DNA of 64,000 nt from Nocardioides sp. 1609 (GTDB lineage Bacteria > Actinomycetota > Actinomycetes > Propionibacteriales > Nocardioidaceae), in NCBI RefSeq assembly GCF_004522105.1, contig NZ_SPUJ01000003.1:744001-808000 (forward strand), written 5' to 3'. A program made the translations under genes and the position numbers. Under the pieces are notes generated by a model that was not told the origin of the DNA, did not search any database, and saw only the letters and a program-made list of their open reading frames with translations. The stretch's first letter is position 1; each line of letters starts with the position of its first letter. Shown piece after piece: positions 34,711 to 43,454 of this stretch.

Positions 34711-34749
34711 CCTGGCAGGAAATCGACCCACGCCGCCATCTCTGCCAGG
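34711..34749. promoter_or_regulatory. Inverted repeat in the divergent promoter region
   Basis: CCTGGCAG (34711-34718) and CTGCCAGG (34742-34749) are perfect inverted arms whose centres are 31 bp apart. They lie directly upstream of the AraC-type gene, so self-regulation is plausible. Confidence 0.45.
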
Positions 34750-34793
34750 CGACGACCCTGGCGTGGGCCGCGGATCGGGCGCATCATGGCGGC

Positions 34794-34958
34794 ATGTGGT
34801 TCCTGTGGCTGATTGCGGCTCTTTCCGTCCTCGGGATGGTCGAGACCCTGCGTGTGCTCATCCACGACGGCGCGCCCGTGCGCCCGCCCCGCTCCCGTGC
34901 CGTCGACGCGCGCTTCCTGCCCCCGGCCGACCAGGCTCCGCTCGACCGCGCGGCCTGA
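34794..34958 (+). CDS. Small single-pass membrane protein, 54 aa
   Basis: One N-terminal membrane helix (MWFLWLIAALSVLGMVETLR) is followed by a basic and proline-containing tail (RPPRSRAVDARFLPPADQAP). It is not a family I recognise. Support comes from codon usage, the sensible helix-plus-tail layout and the hairpin terminator starting 31 nt after the stop. It is divergent from the GlxA-type regulator and may be its target. No strong ribosome site is visible. Confidence 0.55.
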   Translation: MWFLWLIAALSVLGMVETLRVLIHDGAPVRPPRSRAVDARFLPPADQAPLDRAA

Positions 34959-34988
34959 CCCGCCCCGTCCCGACCGGTCCGGGAACGC

Positions 34989-35023
34989 CGAAGGCCCGCC
35001 CCCCCGAGGGGACCGGGCCTTCG
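34989..35023. terminator. Bidirectional hairpin between the small gene and rpsA
   Basis: A perfect 10-bp inverted repeat (cgaaggcccg / cgggccttcg) with a 15-nt loop lies between the convergent stops at 34958 and 35056. It can serve both strands. Confidence 0.65.
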
Positions 35024-35055
35024 TGCGTGCTACGGGTGTGGACCCGACCGTGAGG

Positions 35056-36525
35056 TCAGGCCTGGCCGCCCGTGAGCTTCTCGCGGAGCGCCTGCAGCGC
35101 CTCGTCGGAGGCGAGCGAGCCGCCGTCACCCTCGGTGTCGACGTCCTCGCTGCCCGAGGAGTACGAGGTAGCCTCGCCGGCCTCGGCGTCGGCCGTCTTG
35201 GCGTCGGCCTGCTGCTTGACGTGAGCCTCCCAGCGAGCGTGCGCCTTGGCGTACTGCTCCTCCCAGACCGCGCGCTGGTCGTCGAAGCCCTCGAGCCACT
35301 CGCCGGTGTCGGAGTCGAAGCCCTCCGGGTAGACGTAGTTGCCCTGCTCGTCGTAGGTCGCCGCCATGCCGTAGAGCGTGGGGTCGAACTCGTCGACGTC
35401 GGTCGCGGTCGCGGTCTCGTTGGCCTGCTTCAGCGACAGCGAGATCCGGCGACGCTCGAGGTCGATGTCGATGATCTTGACCATGACGTCGTCGTTGACC
35501 TGGACGACCTGCTCGGGGATCTCCACGTGGCGCTCGGCCAGCTCGGAGATGTGCACCAGGCCCTCGATGCCCTCCTCGACGCGGACGAACGAACCGAACG
35601 GCACCAGCTTGGTGACCTTGCCCGGCACGATCTGACCGATCTGGTGGGTCCGGGCGAAGTGCTGCCACGGGTCCTCCTGGGTCGCCTTCAGCGACAGCGA
35701 GACGCGCTCGCGGTCCATGTCGACGTCGAGCACCTCGACGGTGACCTCGTCACCGACGGTGACCACCTCGGAGGGGTGGTCGATGTGCTTCCAGGACAGC
35801 TCGGAGACGTGCACGAGACCGTCGACGCCGCCGAGATCGACGAACGCACCGAAGTTGACGATCGAGGACACGACACCCTTGCGGATCTGGCCCTTCTGCA
35901 GCTGGGTGAGGAAGCCGTGGCGGACCTCGGACTGGGTCTGCTCGAGCCAGGCACGGCGCGACAGGACCACGTTGTTGCGGTTCTTGTCGAGCTCGATGAT
36001 CTTGGCCTCGAGGACCTGGCCGACGTAGGGCTGCAGGTCGCGGACGCGGCGCATCTCCACGAGGGATGCCGGCAGGAAGCCGCGCAGGCCGATGTCGAGG
36101 ATGAGGCCGCCCTTGACGACCTCGATGACGGTGCCCTCGACGACGCCGTCCTCCTCCTTGACCTGCTCGATGGTGCCCCAGGCGCGCTCGTACTGGGCGC
36201 GCTTCTTGGACAGGATCAGGCGGCCTTCCTTGTCCTCCTTCTGGAGGACGAGGGCCTCGACCTTGTCACCGACGGAGACGACCTCGGACGGGTCGACGTC
36301 GTGCTTGATCGAGAGCTCGCGGGACGGGATGACGCCCTCGGTCTTGTAACCGATGTCGAGGAGCACCTCGTCACGGTCGACCTTGACGATGGTGCCCTCG
36401 ACGATGTCGCCATCGTTGAAGTACTTGATCGTCAGGTCGATGGCGGCAAGGAAGTCCTCTTCGGACCCGATGTCGTTGATCGCCACCTGGGGCGCGTCGT
36501 AATCCGGGAGAAAGGCAATGGTCAT
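35056..36525 (-). CDS. rpsA: 30S ribosomal protein S1
   Basis: The 489-aa protein has four S1 RNA-binding repeats at roughly residues 35-105, 122-188, 205-278 and 290-365 (for example IVEGTIVKVDRDEVLLDIGY, VVSSIVNFGAFVDLGGVDGL and VTKLVPFGSFVRVEEGIEGL). An acidic, low-complexity C-terminal tail with Ser/Glu/Asp follows. Four repeats plus tail is the actinobacterial form. The protein helps 30S subunits bind structured mRNA. ATG 36525 has no Shine-Dalgarno; a TAGGAT hexamer ends 11 nt upstream, so the mRNA leader may be only a few nucleotides. Confidence 0.96.
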   Translation of the reverse strand: MTIAFLPDYDAPQVAINDIGSEEDFLAAIDLTIKYFNDGDIVEGTIVKVDRDEVLLDIGYKTEGVIPSRELSIKHDVDPSEVVSVGDKVEALVLQKEDKEGRLILSKKRAQYERAWGTIEQVKEEDGVVEGTVIEVVKGGLILDIGLRGFLPASLVEMRRVRDLQPYVGQVLEAKIIELDKNRNNVVLSRRAWLEQTQSEVRHGFLTQLQKGQIRKGVVSSIVNFGAFVDLGGVDGLVHVSELSWKHIDHPSEVVTVGDEVTVEVLDVDMDRERVSLSLKATQEDPWQHFARTHQIGQIVPGKVTKLVPFGSFVRVEEGIEGLVHISELAERHVEIPEQVVQVNDDVMVKIIDIDLERRRISLSLKQANETATATDVDEFDPTLYGMAATYDEQGNYVYPEGFDSDTGEWLEGFDDQRAVWEEQYAKAHARWEAHVKQQADAKTADAEAGEATSYSSGSEDVDTEGDGGSLASDEALQALREKLTGGQA

Positions 36526-36598
36526 AAGTGGATGGGATCCTAGGGTGGACAGAAGTCGTGTGGGCACGCCAGACGGACGTGTGGCGCAAGGTCCCAGT

Positions 36599-37495
36599 CT
36601 ACGCGGGCGCCTCCGGCAGAGTCCAACCCAGGTCGCGCGAGGTGGCGATGCCCCGGAGCAGGTCGTGGGCACGGTCGCCCACCGGGTCCTGCCCGCGGCG
36701 CCCGGCCAGGTCGATGAGCGCCCGCAGGTCGGCGGCCCGGGCCAGCGCGAGGGCGTCGTCCGGTGCCACCCCGTGGCGGTCCTCGAAGGCCGACAGCACT
36801 ACCTCGACGTACACCGGACCGCGGTCGTGGCGCAGCACGCTGCCGAGGTCGGTGAACGGGTGGCCGGCGTGCGCGCGCTCCCAGTCGACCAGGCCGGTGA
36901 TCCACCCGGTGCCAGGTTCGACGAGCACGTTCGTCGGGTTCAGGTCGCCGTGCACGAGGCAGGTCCGGTCGACGGTGTCGAGGAGGGCCTGCGCGACCTC
37001 GGCGACCTCGGCGAGGCCGGTCAGCTCCTCGGGCGACCAGTGCGCCAGGGCGGGCCGGTGCGCGTCGACGTGCGCGGGGAGCCCGTCCGCGGCGCCGTCG
37101 AACGGCTCGATCCGCAGGTCGGCGCCGACGAGGGCGCCGCCGGTCAGCATCGGCATCCCGGCCAGGGTCGCGGCGAGCTCGCCCATGTCCCAGGCGAGGC
37201 CGGCGACGCGGTCGTCGTCGCGGGAGGCGAGGTGCAGGTCGCCGCGCTCCCCCGGCAGGAAGGACGTCACGAGCAGCGCCGGCATGTCCCCACGCGGCGG
37301 CCGGACCTCGAGGACGTCGGCGACCGGCACCAGTCCGCGCACCAGTCGCAGCAGCGCGGCGTCCACCTCGGCCCGGCCGGGATCGCGCGCATGGATGCGG
37401 ACCACCTGGCGCTCGCCGCCGGCCTGCGCCACGAAGGTCTCCCCCGACCTGCCGCCCTCGAGCGGGGCCAGAGAGGCGAAGGCGTCGTCGATCAT
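36599..37495 (-). CDS. Aminoglycoside phosphotransferase-like kinase (APH family)
   Basis: The 298-aa protein has the protein-kinase-like APH fold: an N-lobe with VVRIHARDPG and a hinge near LLVTSFLPGERGDLHL. The catalytic loop is LVHGDLNPTNVLV (HGDxxxxN) and the metal site is GLVDWERAHAGHPFTDLG. In non-pathogenic actinobacteria these kinases phosphorylate small hydroxyl compounds and are not evidence of antibiotic resistance. Start ATG 37495 follows TACCGT by 6 nt. The upstream in-frame start at 37537 would abut the divergent methyltransferase gene. Confidence 0.87.
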   Translation of the reverse strand: MIDDAFASLAPLEGGRSGETFVAQAGGERQVVRIHARDPGRAEVDAALLRLVRGLVPVADVLEVRPPRGDMPALLVTSFLPGERGDLHLASRDDDRVAGLAWDMGELAATLAGMPMLTGGALVGADLRIEPFDGAADGLPAHVDAHRPALAHWSPEELTGLAEVAEVAQALLDTVDRTCLVHGDLNPTNVLVEPGTGWITGLVDWERAHAGHPFTDLGSVLRHDRGPVYVEVVLSAFEDRHGVAPDDALALARAADLRALIDLAGRRGQDPVGDRAHDLLRGIATSRDLGWTLPEAPA

Positions 37496-37501
37496 GCCCG
37501 C

Positions 37502-37507
37502 ACGGTA
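37502..37507 (-). promoter_or_regulatory. Putative -10 box (TACCGT) of a leaderless promoter
   Basis: TANNNT ending 6 nt before the ATG at 37495 of the phosphotransferase gene. It is back-to-back with the box at 37528-37533; the two start codons are only 44 bp apart. Confidence 0.5.
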
Positions 37508-37527
37508 GCGAGCCGGGCCACCGTCGC

Positions 37528-37533
37528 TACCGT
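37528..37533 (+). promoter_or_regulatory. Putative -10 box (TACCGT) of a leaderless promoter
   Basis: A TANNNT hexamer followed by 6 nt and the ATG of the methyltransferase gene at 37540. Confidence 0.5.
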
Positions 37534-37539
37534 TCACCC

Positions 37540-38451
37540 ATGCCCGGCGCCGATCCGTTCGCCCCCGACTCGCGACACCACCCCGACCTGCCCGACTCGG
37601 TGCGCTCGGCCCGTCGTCCGGTCACCGAGGAGCAGTCGCGCCGCGCCAACGGCCCCGACTGGGACCGTTACGCCGACGAGTACCAGGCCACCCACGGCGC
37701 CTTCCTCGGCGACGTCGGGTTCGTGTGGGGACCCGAGGGCCTCACCGAGGCCGAGGCCGGGATGCTCGGCGACCTGAGCGAGCTGGCCGGTCGCGACGTC
37801 CTCGAGGTCGGCTCCGGTGCCGGCCAGTGCTCGCGCTGGGTGCGGGCGCACGGCGGCCGGGCCGTCGGGCTCGACCTGTCCTACCGCCAGCTCCAGCACT
37901 CACGGCGCATCGACGACGAGACGGGCGTCCGCGTCCCGTCGGTGCTCGGCACCGCCACCCACCTGCCGTTCGCGGACGCGTCGTTCGACGTCGTCTTCTC
38001 CTCCTTCGGCGCCCTGCAGTTCGTGCGAGAGATCGACGCCGCCGTCGCCGAGACCGCCCGGGTGCTCCGGCCCGGCGGCCGGTTCGCCTTCTCCATCACC
38101 CACCCCACGCGGTGGATGTTCCCCGACGACCCGTCCGAGGCCGGGCTCGTCGCGAGCCAGTCGTACTGGGACCGCACGCCGTACGTCGAGGTCGACGACG
38201 CCACCGGCGAGGTCACCTACGCCGAGCACCACCGCACCCTGGGCGACTGGGTCTCCCTGCTCGCCGGCGCCGGCTTCGCCCTCACCACGCTGCTCGAGCC
38301 GGAGTGGCCCGCCGGTCACGACCGGGTCTGGGGCGGCTGGTCCGGTGTCCGCGGGGCGATCACGCCGGGCACCGCCATCCTCGGCGCCGACCTGGTCACG
38401 CACCTTCAGGGCAAGCAGGGGCCGACCTCGTTGCCCAGCACACAGACGTAG
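37540..38451 (+). CDS. SAM-dependent methyltransferase (class I)
   Basis: The 303-aa protein has the SAM-binding motif I VLEVGSGAGQCSRWV near residue 88, then AVGLDLSYRQLQHSRR, FDVVFSSFGALQF and LRPGGRFAFSITHPTRW. These define a class I Methyltransf_11-type enzyme. The substrate is not evident; small molecules are typical. Its last 46 nt overlap the 3' end of the convergent dehydrogenase-like gene. Confidence 0.9.
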   Translation: MPGADPFAPDSRHHPDLPDSVRSARRPVTEEQSRRANGPDWDRYADEYQATHGAFLGDVGFVWGPEGLTEAEAGMLGDLSELAGRDVLEVGSGAGQCSRWVRAHGGRAVGLDLSYRQLQHSRRIDDETGVRVPSVLGTATHLPFADASFDVVFSSFGALQFVREIDAAVAETARVLRPGGRFAFSITHPTRWMFPDDPSEAGLVASQSYWDRTPYVEVDDATGEVTYAEHHRTLGDWVSLLAGAGFALTTLLEPEWPAGHDRVWGGWSGVRGAITPGTAILGADLVTHLQGKQGPTSLPSTQT

Positions 38452-41270
38452 ACCGGTGCGCTGAGGGCGAGGAATCCCGAGGAGTCCGCTGCGCTGGCCA
38501 CCAGGCGCCACACGATCTCCCCCGGAGCGTGGGCGTCGTCGACAACCACCGACCCCGTGGCTCCCGTCACGGCGCCAGGATGGAGGTGCACGGCGGACTC
38601 GCCGTAGTGCATCTCGTAGGCGCGGACCGTGATCGCGGACGCGGGCAACGAGCCGTCCTCCGCGTCGACCGCCGCAGCCGTGAACGGCACCGTCGTGCCG
38701 CGCCCGACCACGACACCGTTGGCCGGCACCGTGACCGACACGACGGGCGGTGCCCCGACCGTGGTCGAGGCCAGCACCGCCGTGCCGGCGGCACCCGGCA
38801 CCAGGTCCAGCACCACCGCGGTCACCTCGGCCTGCACCAGCGTGTGGTCGAGCTCGAGACGCTGCGCGCCCCCGGTCGACCAGCGGTCCACCGTCGAGGC
38901 ACCGACTCTTAGTCGCGCGGAGCCGGTGACCTGAGCCGTGAACCGGTGGGTCCCGGCCGGCAGCGGCGCCCGCCGGGTCCAGCGGACGGCATAGCCCTCG
39001 GGCAGACCGGGCGGGGCCTCGGCACCGACCCCGGCACCGGCTGCCGACACGCACGCCTCCGCGAGCGGAGCGCCCCCCATCGTGGAGTCTGCGTAGTAGT
39101 CGACGCTCCAGTCCCTGGTCGAGCAGGTGTCGTAGCCGAGCCTGCGGAGCTCGCCCGCGCCCGGTGCACCCGAGCCGAAGCCGAGCCACCAGATGGCGCC
39201 GTCGGGGCCGGTCCGGATCGCGACCGGGCTGTGGGCCGCCTCCTCGGACATCAGGGGCAGGGGCGCGGTGGCCGGGTCGTCGAGGTCGATGGTGCTGAAG
39301 AACCGCTGTGCGTAGTCGCCGAAGAAGAACCGGCCGACGTACTCGGCCGGGTAGGAGCTGCCGGTGTAGATCGCTCCGCCGGTGACCGAGCCGCCGCTCC
39401 CGTCGTGCGGGTAGGTGTGGACGGGCTCCTCGACGAGGAGCCCACCTGCGTCGTGGGCGGCGTGCATCGCGTCGCACCACGACACGTCGACGCGGATCTT
39501 CTGGCGGCCCTCGAAGCACGGCCACCCGTAGTTGCCGCCCGGGACGATGCGATCGACCTCCTCGAAGTCGCTGCCGCCGACGTCGGTGACCACGACGGCG
39601 CCACCGGGCTCGATCGTCATGCGGAACGGGTTGCGCAGGCCCGAGGCCACGACCCGCGACCGGTTGGCGGCCGGGTCGCCCTCGTCGAAGTAGGGGTTGG
39701 CAGGCACTCCCTCGCCCGTGGTCGGATCGATCCGCAGCACCTTGCCGGCCAGGACGTCGAGGTCCTGCGAGCGCATCGCCTCCTCCCCGACACCCCAGTA
39801 GATCGTCCCGTCGCCCAACGAGACCAGGAGGTCGCCGTCGGCCTCGAAGACGAGGTCGTCCACCGAGTGACCTGCACCGACGAGCGGGATGCACCCGTCG
39901 ACGTCGGCATTGTCGACGAGGGAGCAGTCGACGCCGGCGGGATCACCCAGGATCCGTACCTCCGACTCCGGGTCCGCCACGCCGTCCTCGACGGTGTAGC
40001 GACTGATCACCTGGCTCCGGTACGAGGGATAGGCGGGCCTCGAGGTCTCGGGCACGTAGCTGAGGTAGAGCCATCCGTTCGCTGCGAAGTCCGGGTCGAT
40101 CGCGAGCGCCACCAACCCCAGGTCACCCTCGGTCGCGATGCGTCCGCGCAGGTCCAGGACCGGGGTGGGAGCGACGACGCCGTCGCGCACGAGGCGCACC
40201 CGCCCGTCCTTCTCCGAGACCAGCACGTTCGACCGGTCGATCGCCGCGAAGTTGCTGGGGAGGTCGAACCCGGCTGCGACCACGTCGATGCCGAACCCGG
40301 CCGGCAGACCCTGGTCCTGGTCGGGGTTGTCGACGGTCACGGCGACTCCGGCACCCAGTCTCCCGTGCGGGCCACCGGTCCTCGCGACGAGGTCGTGCCC
40401 GCCGTCGGGGAGCACGGTGGTGTCCCACTCCAACCGGTACCTGCCGCCTCCGTCGTGCTCCGCGACGCCGAGGAGCAGACCGTCCGCGAAGACACGCACG
40501 GGGGCTTCGCCCGCCGGGTCGGGCAGGCTGACCACGACCGTGGCGGTGCCGACCAGGACCTCGCCGGCGACCGGCGCGACGACCACCGGTGCGGCCCTGG
40601 GCACGACGTCGACCACCGCGGCCGCGCTGGGCGCCGCCGGCGTCCCACGCCACGGCGGGACCACGACGGACAGTGCCGCTCGGCCGACGGCCTGGGGAAC
40701 GTGGCGGAACGACACCCGGCCGCGCGCGTCGGTCCGGGCGCTCGTACGGGAACCCGGCGTGTCGAGGTGGACGACGCGCCCGGCCCGGGCGGGCGACACC
40801 TGCACCGGGAGGTCGAGCGGCTGGCCGACGGCCACCTGGCGCGCGCCACCGACGGTCACCGTCGGCTGCCGCACGCGCACCACGCGGGCCCTCGAGACCT
40901 GCGCGGGGTGGCGGTGCCCCTTCGAGGTCCAGGCCGGCGCGAGCACACGGAGACGCGTGGTGGTCGCGGGCCGTTGGAGGAACCGGTATCCGCGGGGTCC
41001 CTGCTTCACGGCGGCCACCCGTGCCCAGCGACCCTGGTGGCGTCGCTGCAGGACGACCGGGCGTCGCGTGCGGTCCACCCGGCCGGAGACCGTCACGCGC
41101 TCCCGCGGCAACGCGAGCCGCGGAGTCACGGTCGGGGCGGCCGACCTCGCGCGCGCCGACGACCCGGGCGGCGCCTCGATCGCGGCGCCGGAGGGGACCG
41201 CCACCCCGGAGAGCACGAGGACGGCGACCGGCACCGCCCTCAGCACGACTGCGATCCTCGTTGCCCTCAC
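38406..41270 (-). CDS. Secreted glucose/sorbosone dehydrogenase-like protein with Ig-like domains
   Basis: The 954-aa exported protein has a signal peptide (IAVVLRAVPVAVLVLSGVAV) and N-terminal Ig-like modules (residues about 45-310, for example VTVSGRVDRTRRPVVLQRRH). A six-blade GSDH propeller spans about 330-690, with IATEGDLGLVALAIDPDFAA, VASGLRNPFRMTIEPGG and IVPGGNYGWPCFEGRQK. A PA14-like sugar-binding segment (LPAGTHRFTAQVTGSARLRV) and a final Ig-like domain follow. GSDH proteins use PQQ or a related quinone to oxidise aldoses outside the membrane; the cofactor is inferred from family. GTG 41270 is the start; GACAAT lies 6 nt before it. It overlaps the convergent methyltransferase gene by 46 nt. 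Confidence 0.85.
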   Translation of the reverse strand: MRATRIAVVLRAVPVAVLVLSGVAVPSGAAIEAPPGSSARARSAAPTVTPRLALPRERVTVSGRVDRTRRPVVLQRRHQGRWARVAAVKQGPRGYRFLQRPATTTRLRVLAPAWTSKGHRHPAQVSRARVVRVRQPTVTVGGARQVAVGQPLDLPVQVSPARAGRVVHLDTPGSRTSARTDARGRVSFRHVPQAVGRAALSVVVPPWRGTPAAPSAAAVVDVVPRAAPVVVAPVAGEVLVGTATVVVSLPDPAGEAPVRVFADGLLLGVAEHDGGGRYRLEWDTTVLPDGGHDLVARTGGPHGRLGAGVAVTVDNPDQDQGLPAGFGIDVVAAGFDLPSNFAAIDRSNVLVSEKDGRVRLVRDGVVAPTPVLDLRGRIATEGDLGLVALAIDPDFAANGWLYLSYVPETSRPAYPSYRSQVISRYTVEDGVADPESEVRILGDPAGVDCSLVDNADVDGCIPLVGAGHSVDDLVFEADGDLLVSLGDGTIYWGVGEEAMRSQDLDVLAGKVLRIDPTTGEGVPANPYFDEGDPAANRSRVVASGLRNPFRMTIEPGGAVVVTDVGGSDFEEVDRIVPGGNYGWPCFEGRQKIRVDVSWCDAMHAAHDAGGLLVEEPVHTYPHDGSGGSVTGGAIYTGSSYPAEYVGRFFFGDYAQRFFSTIDLDDPATAPLPLMSEEAAHSPVAIRTGPDGAIWWLGFGSGAPGAGELRRLGYDTCSTRDWSVDYYADSTMGGAPLAEACVSAAGAGVGAEAPPGLPEGYAVRWTRRAPLPAGTHRFTAQVTGSARLRVGASTVDRWSTGGAQRLELDHTLVQAEVTAVVLDLVPGAAGTAVLASTTVGAPPVVSVTVPANGVVVGRGTTVPFTAAAVDAEDGSLPASAITVRAYEMHYGESAVHLHPGAVTGATGSVVVDDAHAPGEIVWRLVASAADSSGFLALSAPVYVCVLGNEVGPCLP

Positions 41271-41297
41271 CGGGTCATTGTCGCGTCCGGGCGGGGT

Positions 41298-41333
41298 CCG
41301 CGCACCCGAACGACGTCACCGGAGGGTGCGCGG
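41298..41333 (-). terminator. Hairpin at the end of the moxR operon
   Basis: A 10-bp inverted repeat (ccgcgcaccc / gggtgcgcgg) with a 16-nt loop overlaps the last codons of the transglutaminase-like gene, which ends at 41316 on the minus strand. No T-tract. Confidence 0.45.
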
Positions 41334-43454
41334 GTCGAGGCGGGCGCGGACCCGGCGCCACCGCGGGACCGCGGCGTCCATCCCCCGCAGCTCGGCCTCG
41401 ACCAGCTCCCAGAACGCGTCCGCGTCTGCCCCGTCGAGGTCCTCGGCGGAGTAGATGCGCCGGTCGGCCTCGAGCGCGAGCGGCAGCGTCCCGGCCAGGG
41501 CCGCGGCCTGCACCGGCCGCGGTGCCGGCTCCGGGACGTCGACGCCGAGGTCGCGGCCGTGGTCGACCAGCTCGTCCCAGGCCCCGGCGTACCGGCTGCT
41601 GACCCGTCGCGCCCGACGCCGGCGTCGGCGACGCACCGCCTTGACCGCGGGCACCGTCAGCGCGAGCACCAGGACCAGGGGGACGAGCAGCACCCACCAC
41701 GACAGGCCGCCGCCGTCGGCGCGGTCGGGCCGTGCGGGGTCGTCTTGCTCGGGCTCGGCGTCCGGGAGGTCCGGCTCGGCGTCGTTCGGTGGCTCGTAGT
41801 CCCGGTCGGTCGGGGCACTCGCCCCGAGGCGGTCCGGGGGCTTCCGGCTCATGAAGACGTCGCTCGGGATCGTCCGCCACGTGCCGTCGTCGGCGCGGAT
41901 CTCGACCCACGCGGAGACGTCCGAGCCGCGGACGACACCGTCCTTCGGGACCACCGCGCCGACGACCACCCGGGCGGGAATGCGCATCCGGTTGGCGAGC
42001 AGCGCCATCGCCGCGGCGTACTGCTCCTCGTCACCGACGGTCGGTGACGACAGCAGGAAGTCGTCGGTCAGCCGGCGGAGGTCGTGGCCAGCCGTGATCG
42101 AGCCCTCCCAGGGCTCCTGGCCGTGGCTGTAGCGACCGACCTTCCGGATGCCTTCGGCGACCTTGAACAAGGCGTCCATCGGCGTGTAGGCGCCGATGGT
42201 CCAGTAGGTGACGACCTGGTCGAGCACCTGGAGACGCTCGTACAGGTCCTCGTCGAGAGCCATCGAGCGCTCGACCCGACGGTCGGCGAGGCGGTCGGTG
42301 TCGACCGAGGAGAAGGTGTACCGCACGTCGGGATCGAGCCCGCCCGGCAGCAGGGCGGTCTGGGTCGCGGGGTTGTACAGGACGTCGGACCCGAGGCCGG
42401 TGTCCGCGCCCTGGAACGCGATGGACCGCACGGCGCCTGCGGTCGGCACCCACGGCATCCTCCAGTGCTGGGTGGCCTGGACGACGACCTCCTGCTCCGG
42501 CCCGGACGCCGGGTTCTCGATGCTCTCCGAGACGTGGAGGAAGCGGTCGTCGTCGCGCTCGGGATCGGAGTCGTTGTCGGCCGTCCACGACTGCCCGTCG
42601 TACCGGTCCAGCGCTGCGAACCGGAGCCGGTGCCCTGCGGGCAACCCGTCGACGAGCAGCAGCTTGCGGTCGGAGACGACGAGGTCGCGGAACGCGTCGA
42701 GTGGCGTGACGACCCCGGACACCGCCTGCGGGCGCACCTCGTCGCGGAGCAGGTAGCGCCCACCGCTCGCGGGGTCGCCGACGAGCTCGAGCGAGGCCGC
42801 CGCGCACGCCGCGACGACGACGGCACCGAGGACGGTGCGCCGCAGGGTCGACGGGTCGCGGCCGGTCTCGTCGGCCTCCAGTCGGAGGGCCCGCACTCGC
42901 AGCCAGGTGATCGCGATCGCGGTGCCGCCGACCCCGACCCCGAGCAGGGACGCCGGTTCGTGCTGCCCGACGAGCAGGACCGCGCCCAGCGCCAGCGCCG
43001 CCGGCAGGAGCGGAGGCCACAGGCGCCGCGACCCGAGGGCGAGCGACGTCCCGAGGCCGCCGCTCACCAGGCCGGTGACGATGGGGGGCAGCAGCGTGGG
43101 TCCGGCAGCGGTCACCGGCGGGTGTGTGGTGAGCAGCCGGTGCCACACGTTCCACGAACCGGTGATGCCGTCGGTCACGGTTCCCCAGCCCTCCACCGCC
43201 AGGGTCTCGCGGGCCAGCGGGCCCGCGACCACCAGGTAGCCGACCAACAGCGCCAGGACGACCAGCTCGCCACCGCCGCCGGCGTCGCGAACCACGACCG
43301 CCACCATGACGGCGAGGAACGACGCCGACAGGCCCGCGACCCACCAGCCGGTGCCGACGTAGGTCGGCTCCCACGCCAGCATGACGACACCGCTGGCGAG
43401 CAGGGCCAGGACCGCGTCCGTGAGGACTCCGTCCCTGCGGGCCGTGGCACTCAC
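41316..43454 (-). CDS. TgpA-like membrane protein with catalytically dead transglutaminase domain
   Basis: The 712-aa protein has about seven N-terminal membrane helices (residues 10-230), an extracytoplasmic domain, a transglutaminase-like core and a last helix (LSWWVLLVPLVLVLALTVPA) before a basic cytoplasmic tail. In active family members the core reads G-x-C-E-x-Y-A ... H-A-W-V-E. Here it reads GDEEQYAAAMALL (Glu476 in place of Cys) and VSAWVEI (Ser514 in place of His), and the Asp of the triad is not recognisable. Peptide crosslinking or cleavage is therefore not expected. It is the last gene of a MoxR-DUF58-TG operon; its GTG overlaps the DUF58 stop by 4 nt. Confidence 0.88.
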   Translation of the reverse strand: MSATARRDGVLTDAVLALLASGVVMLAWEPTYVGTGWWVAGLSASFLAVMVAVVVRDAGGGGELVVLALLVGYLVVAGPLARETLAVEGWGTVTDGITGSWNVWHRLLTTHPPVTAAGPTLLPPIVTGLVSGGLGTSLALGSRRLWPPLLPAALALGAVLLVGQHEPASLLGVGVGGTAIAITWLRVRALRLEADETGRDPSTLRRTVLGAVVVAACAAASLELVGDPASGGRYLLRDEVRPQAVSGVVTPLDAFRDLVVSDRKLLLVDGLPAGHRLRFAALDRYDGQSWTADNDSDPERDDDRFLHVSESIENPASGPEQEVVVQATQHWRMPWVPTAGAVRSIAFQGADTGLGSDVLYNPATQTALLPGGLDPDVRYTFSSVDTDRLADRRVERSMALDEDLYERLQVLDQVVTYWTIGAYTPMDALFKVAEGIRKVGRYSHGQEPWEGSITAGHDLRRLTDDFLLSSPTVGDEEQYAAAMALLANRMRIPARVVVGAVVPKDGVVRGSDVSAWVEIRADDGTWRTIPSDVFMSRKPPDRLGASAPTDRDYEPPNDAEPDLPDAEPEQDDPARPDRADGGGLSWWVLLVPLVLVLALTVPAVKAVRRRRRRRARRVSSRYAGAWDELVDHGRDLGVDVPEPAPRPVQAAALAGTLPLALEADRRIYSAEDLDGADADAFWELVEAELRGMDAAVPRWRRVRARLDPRTLR

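Noticed and set aside
36599..37495. Possible antibiotic-resistance aminoglycoside phosphotransferase
   Set aside because: It has the general APH kinase motifs, but such paralogues are common housekeeping kinases in actinobacteria and nothing in sequence or context indicates resistance.
38946..42047. Plus-strand open frame of 1033 codons
   Set aside because: Antisense shadow of the secreted dehydrogenase-like gene and the transglutaminase-like gene.
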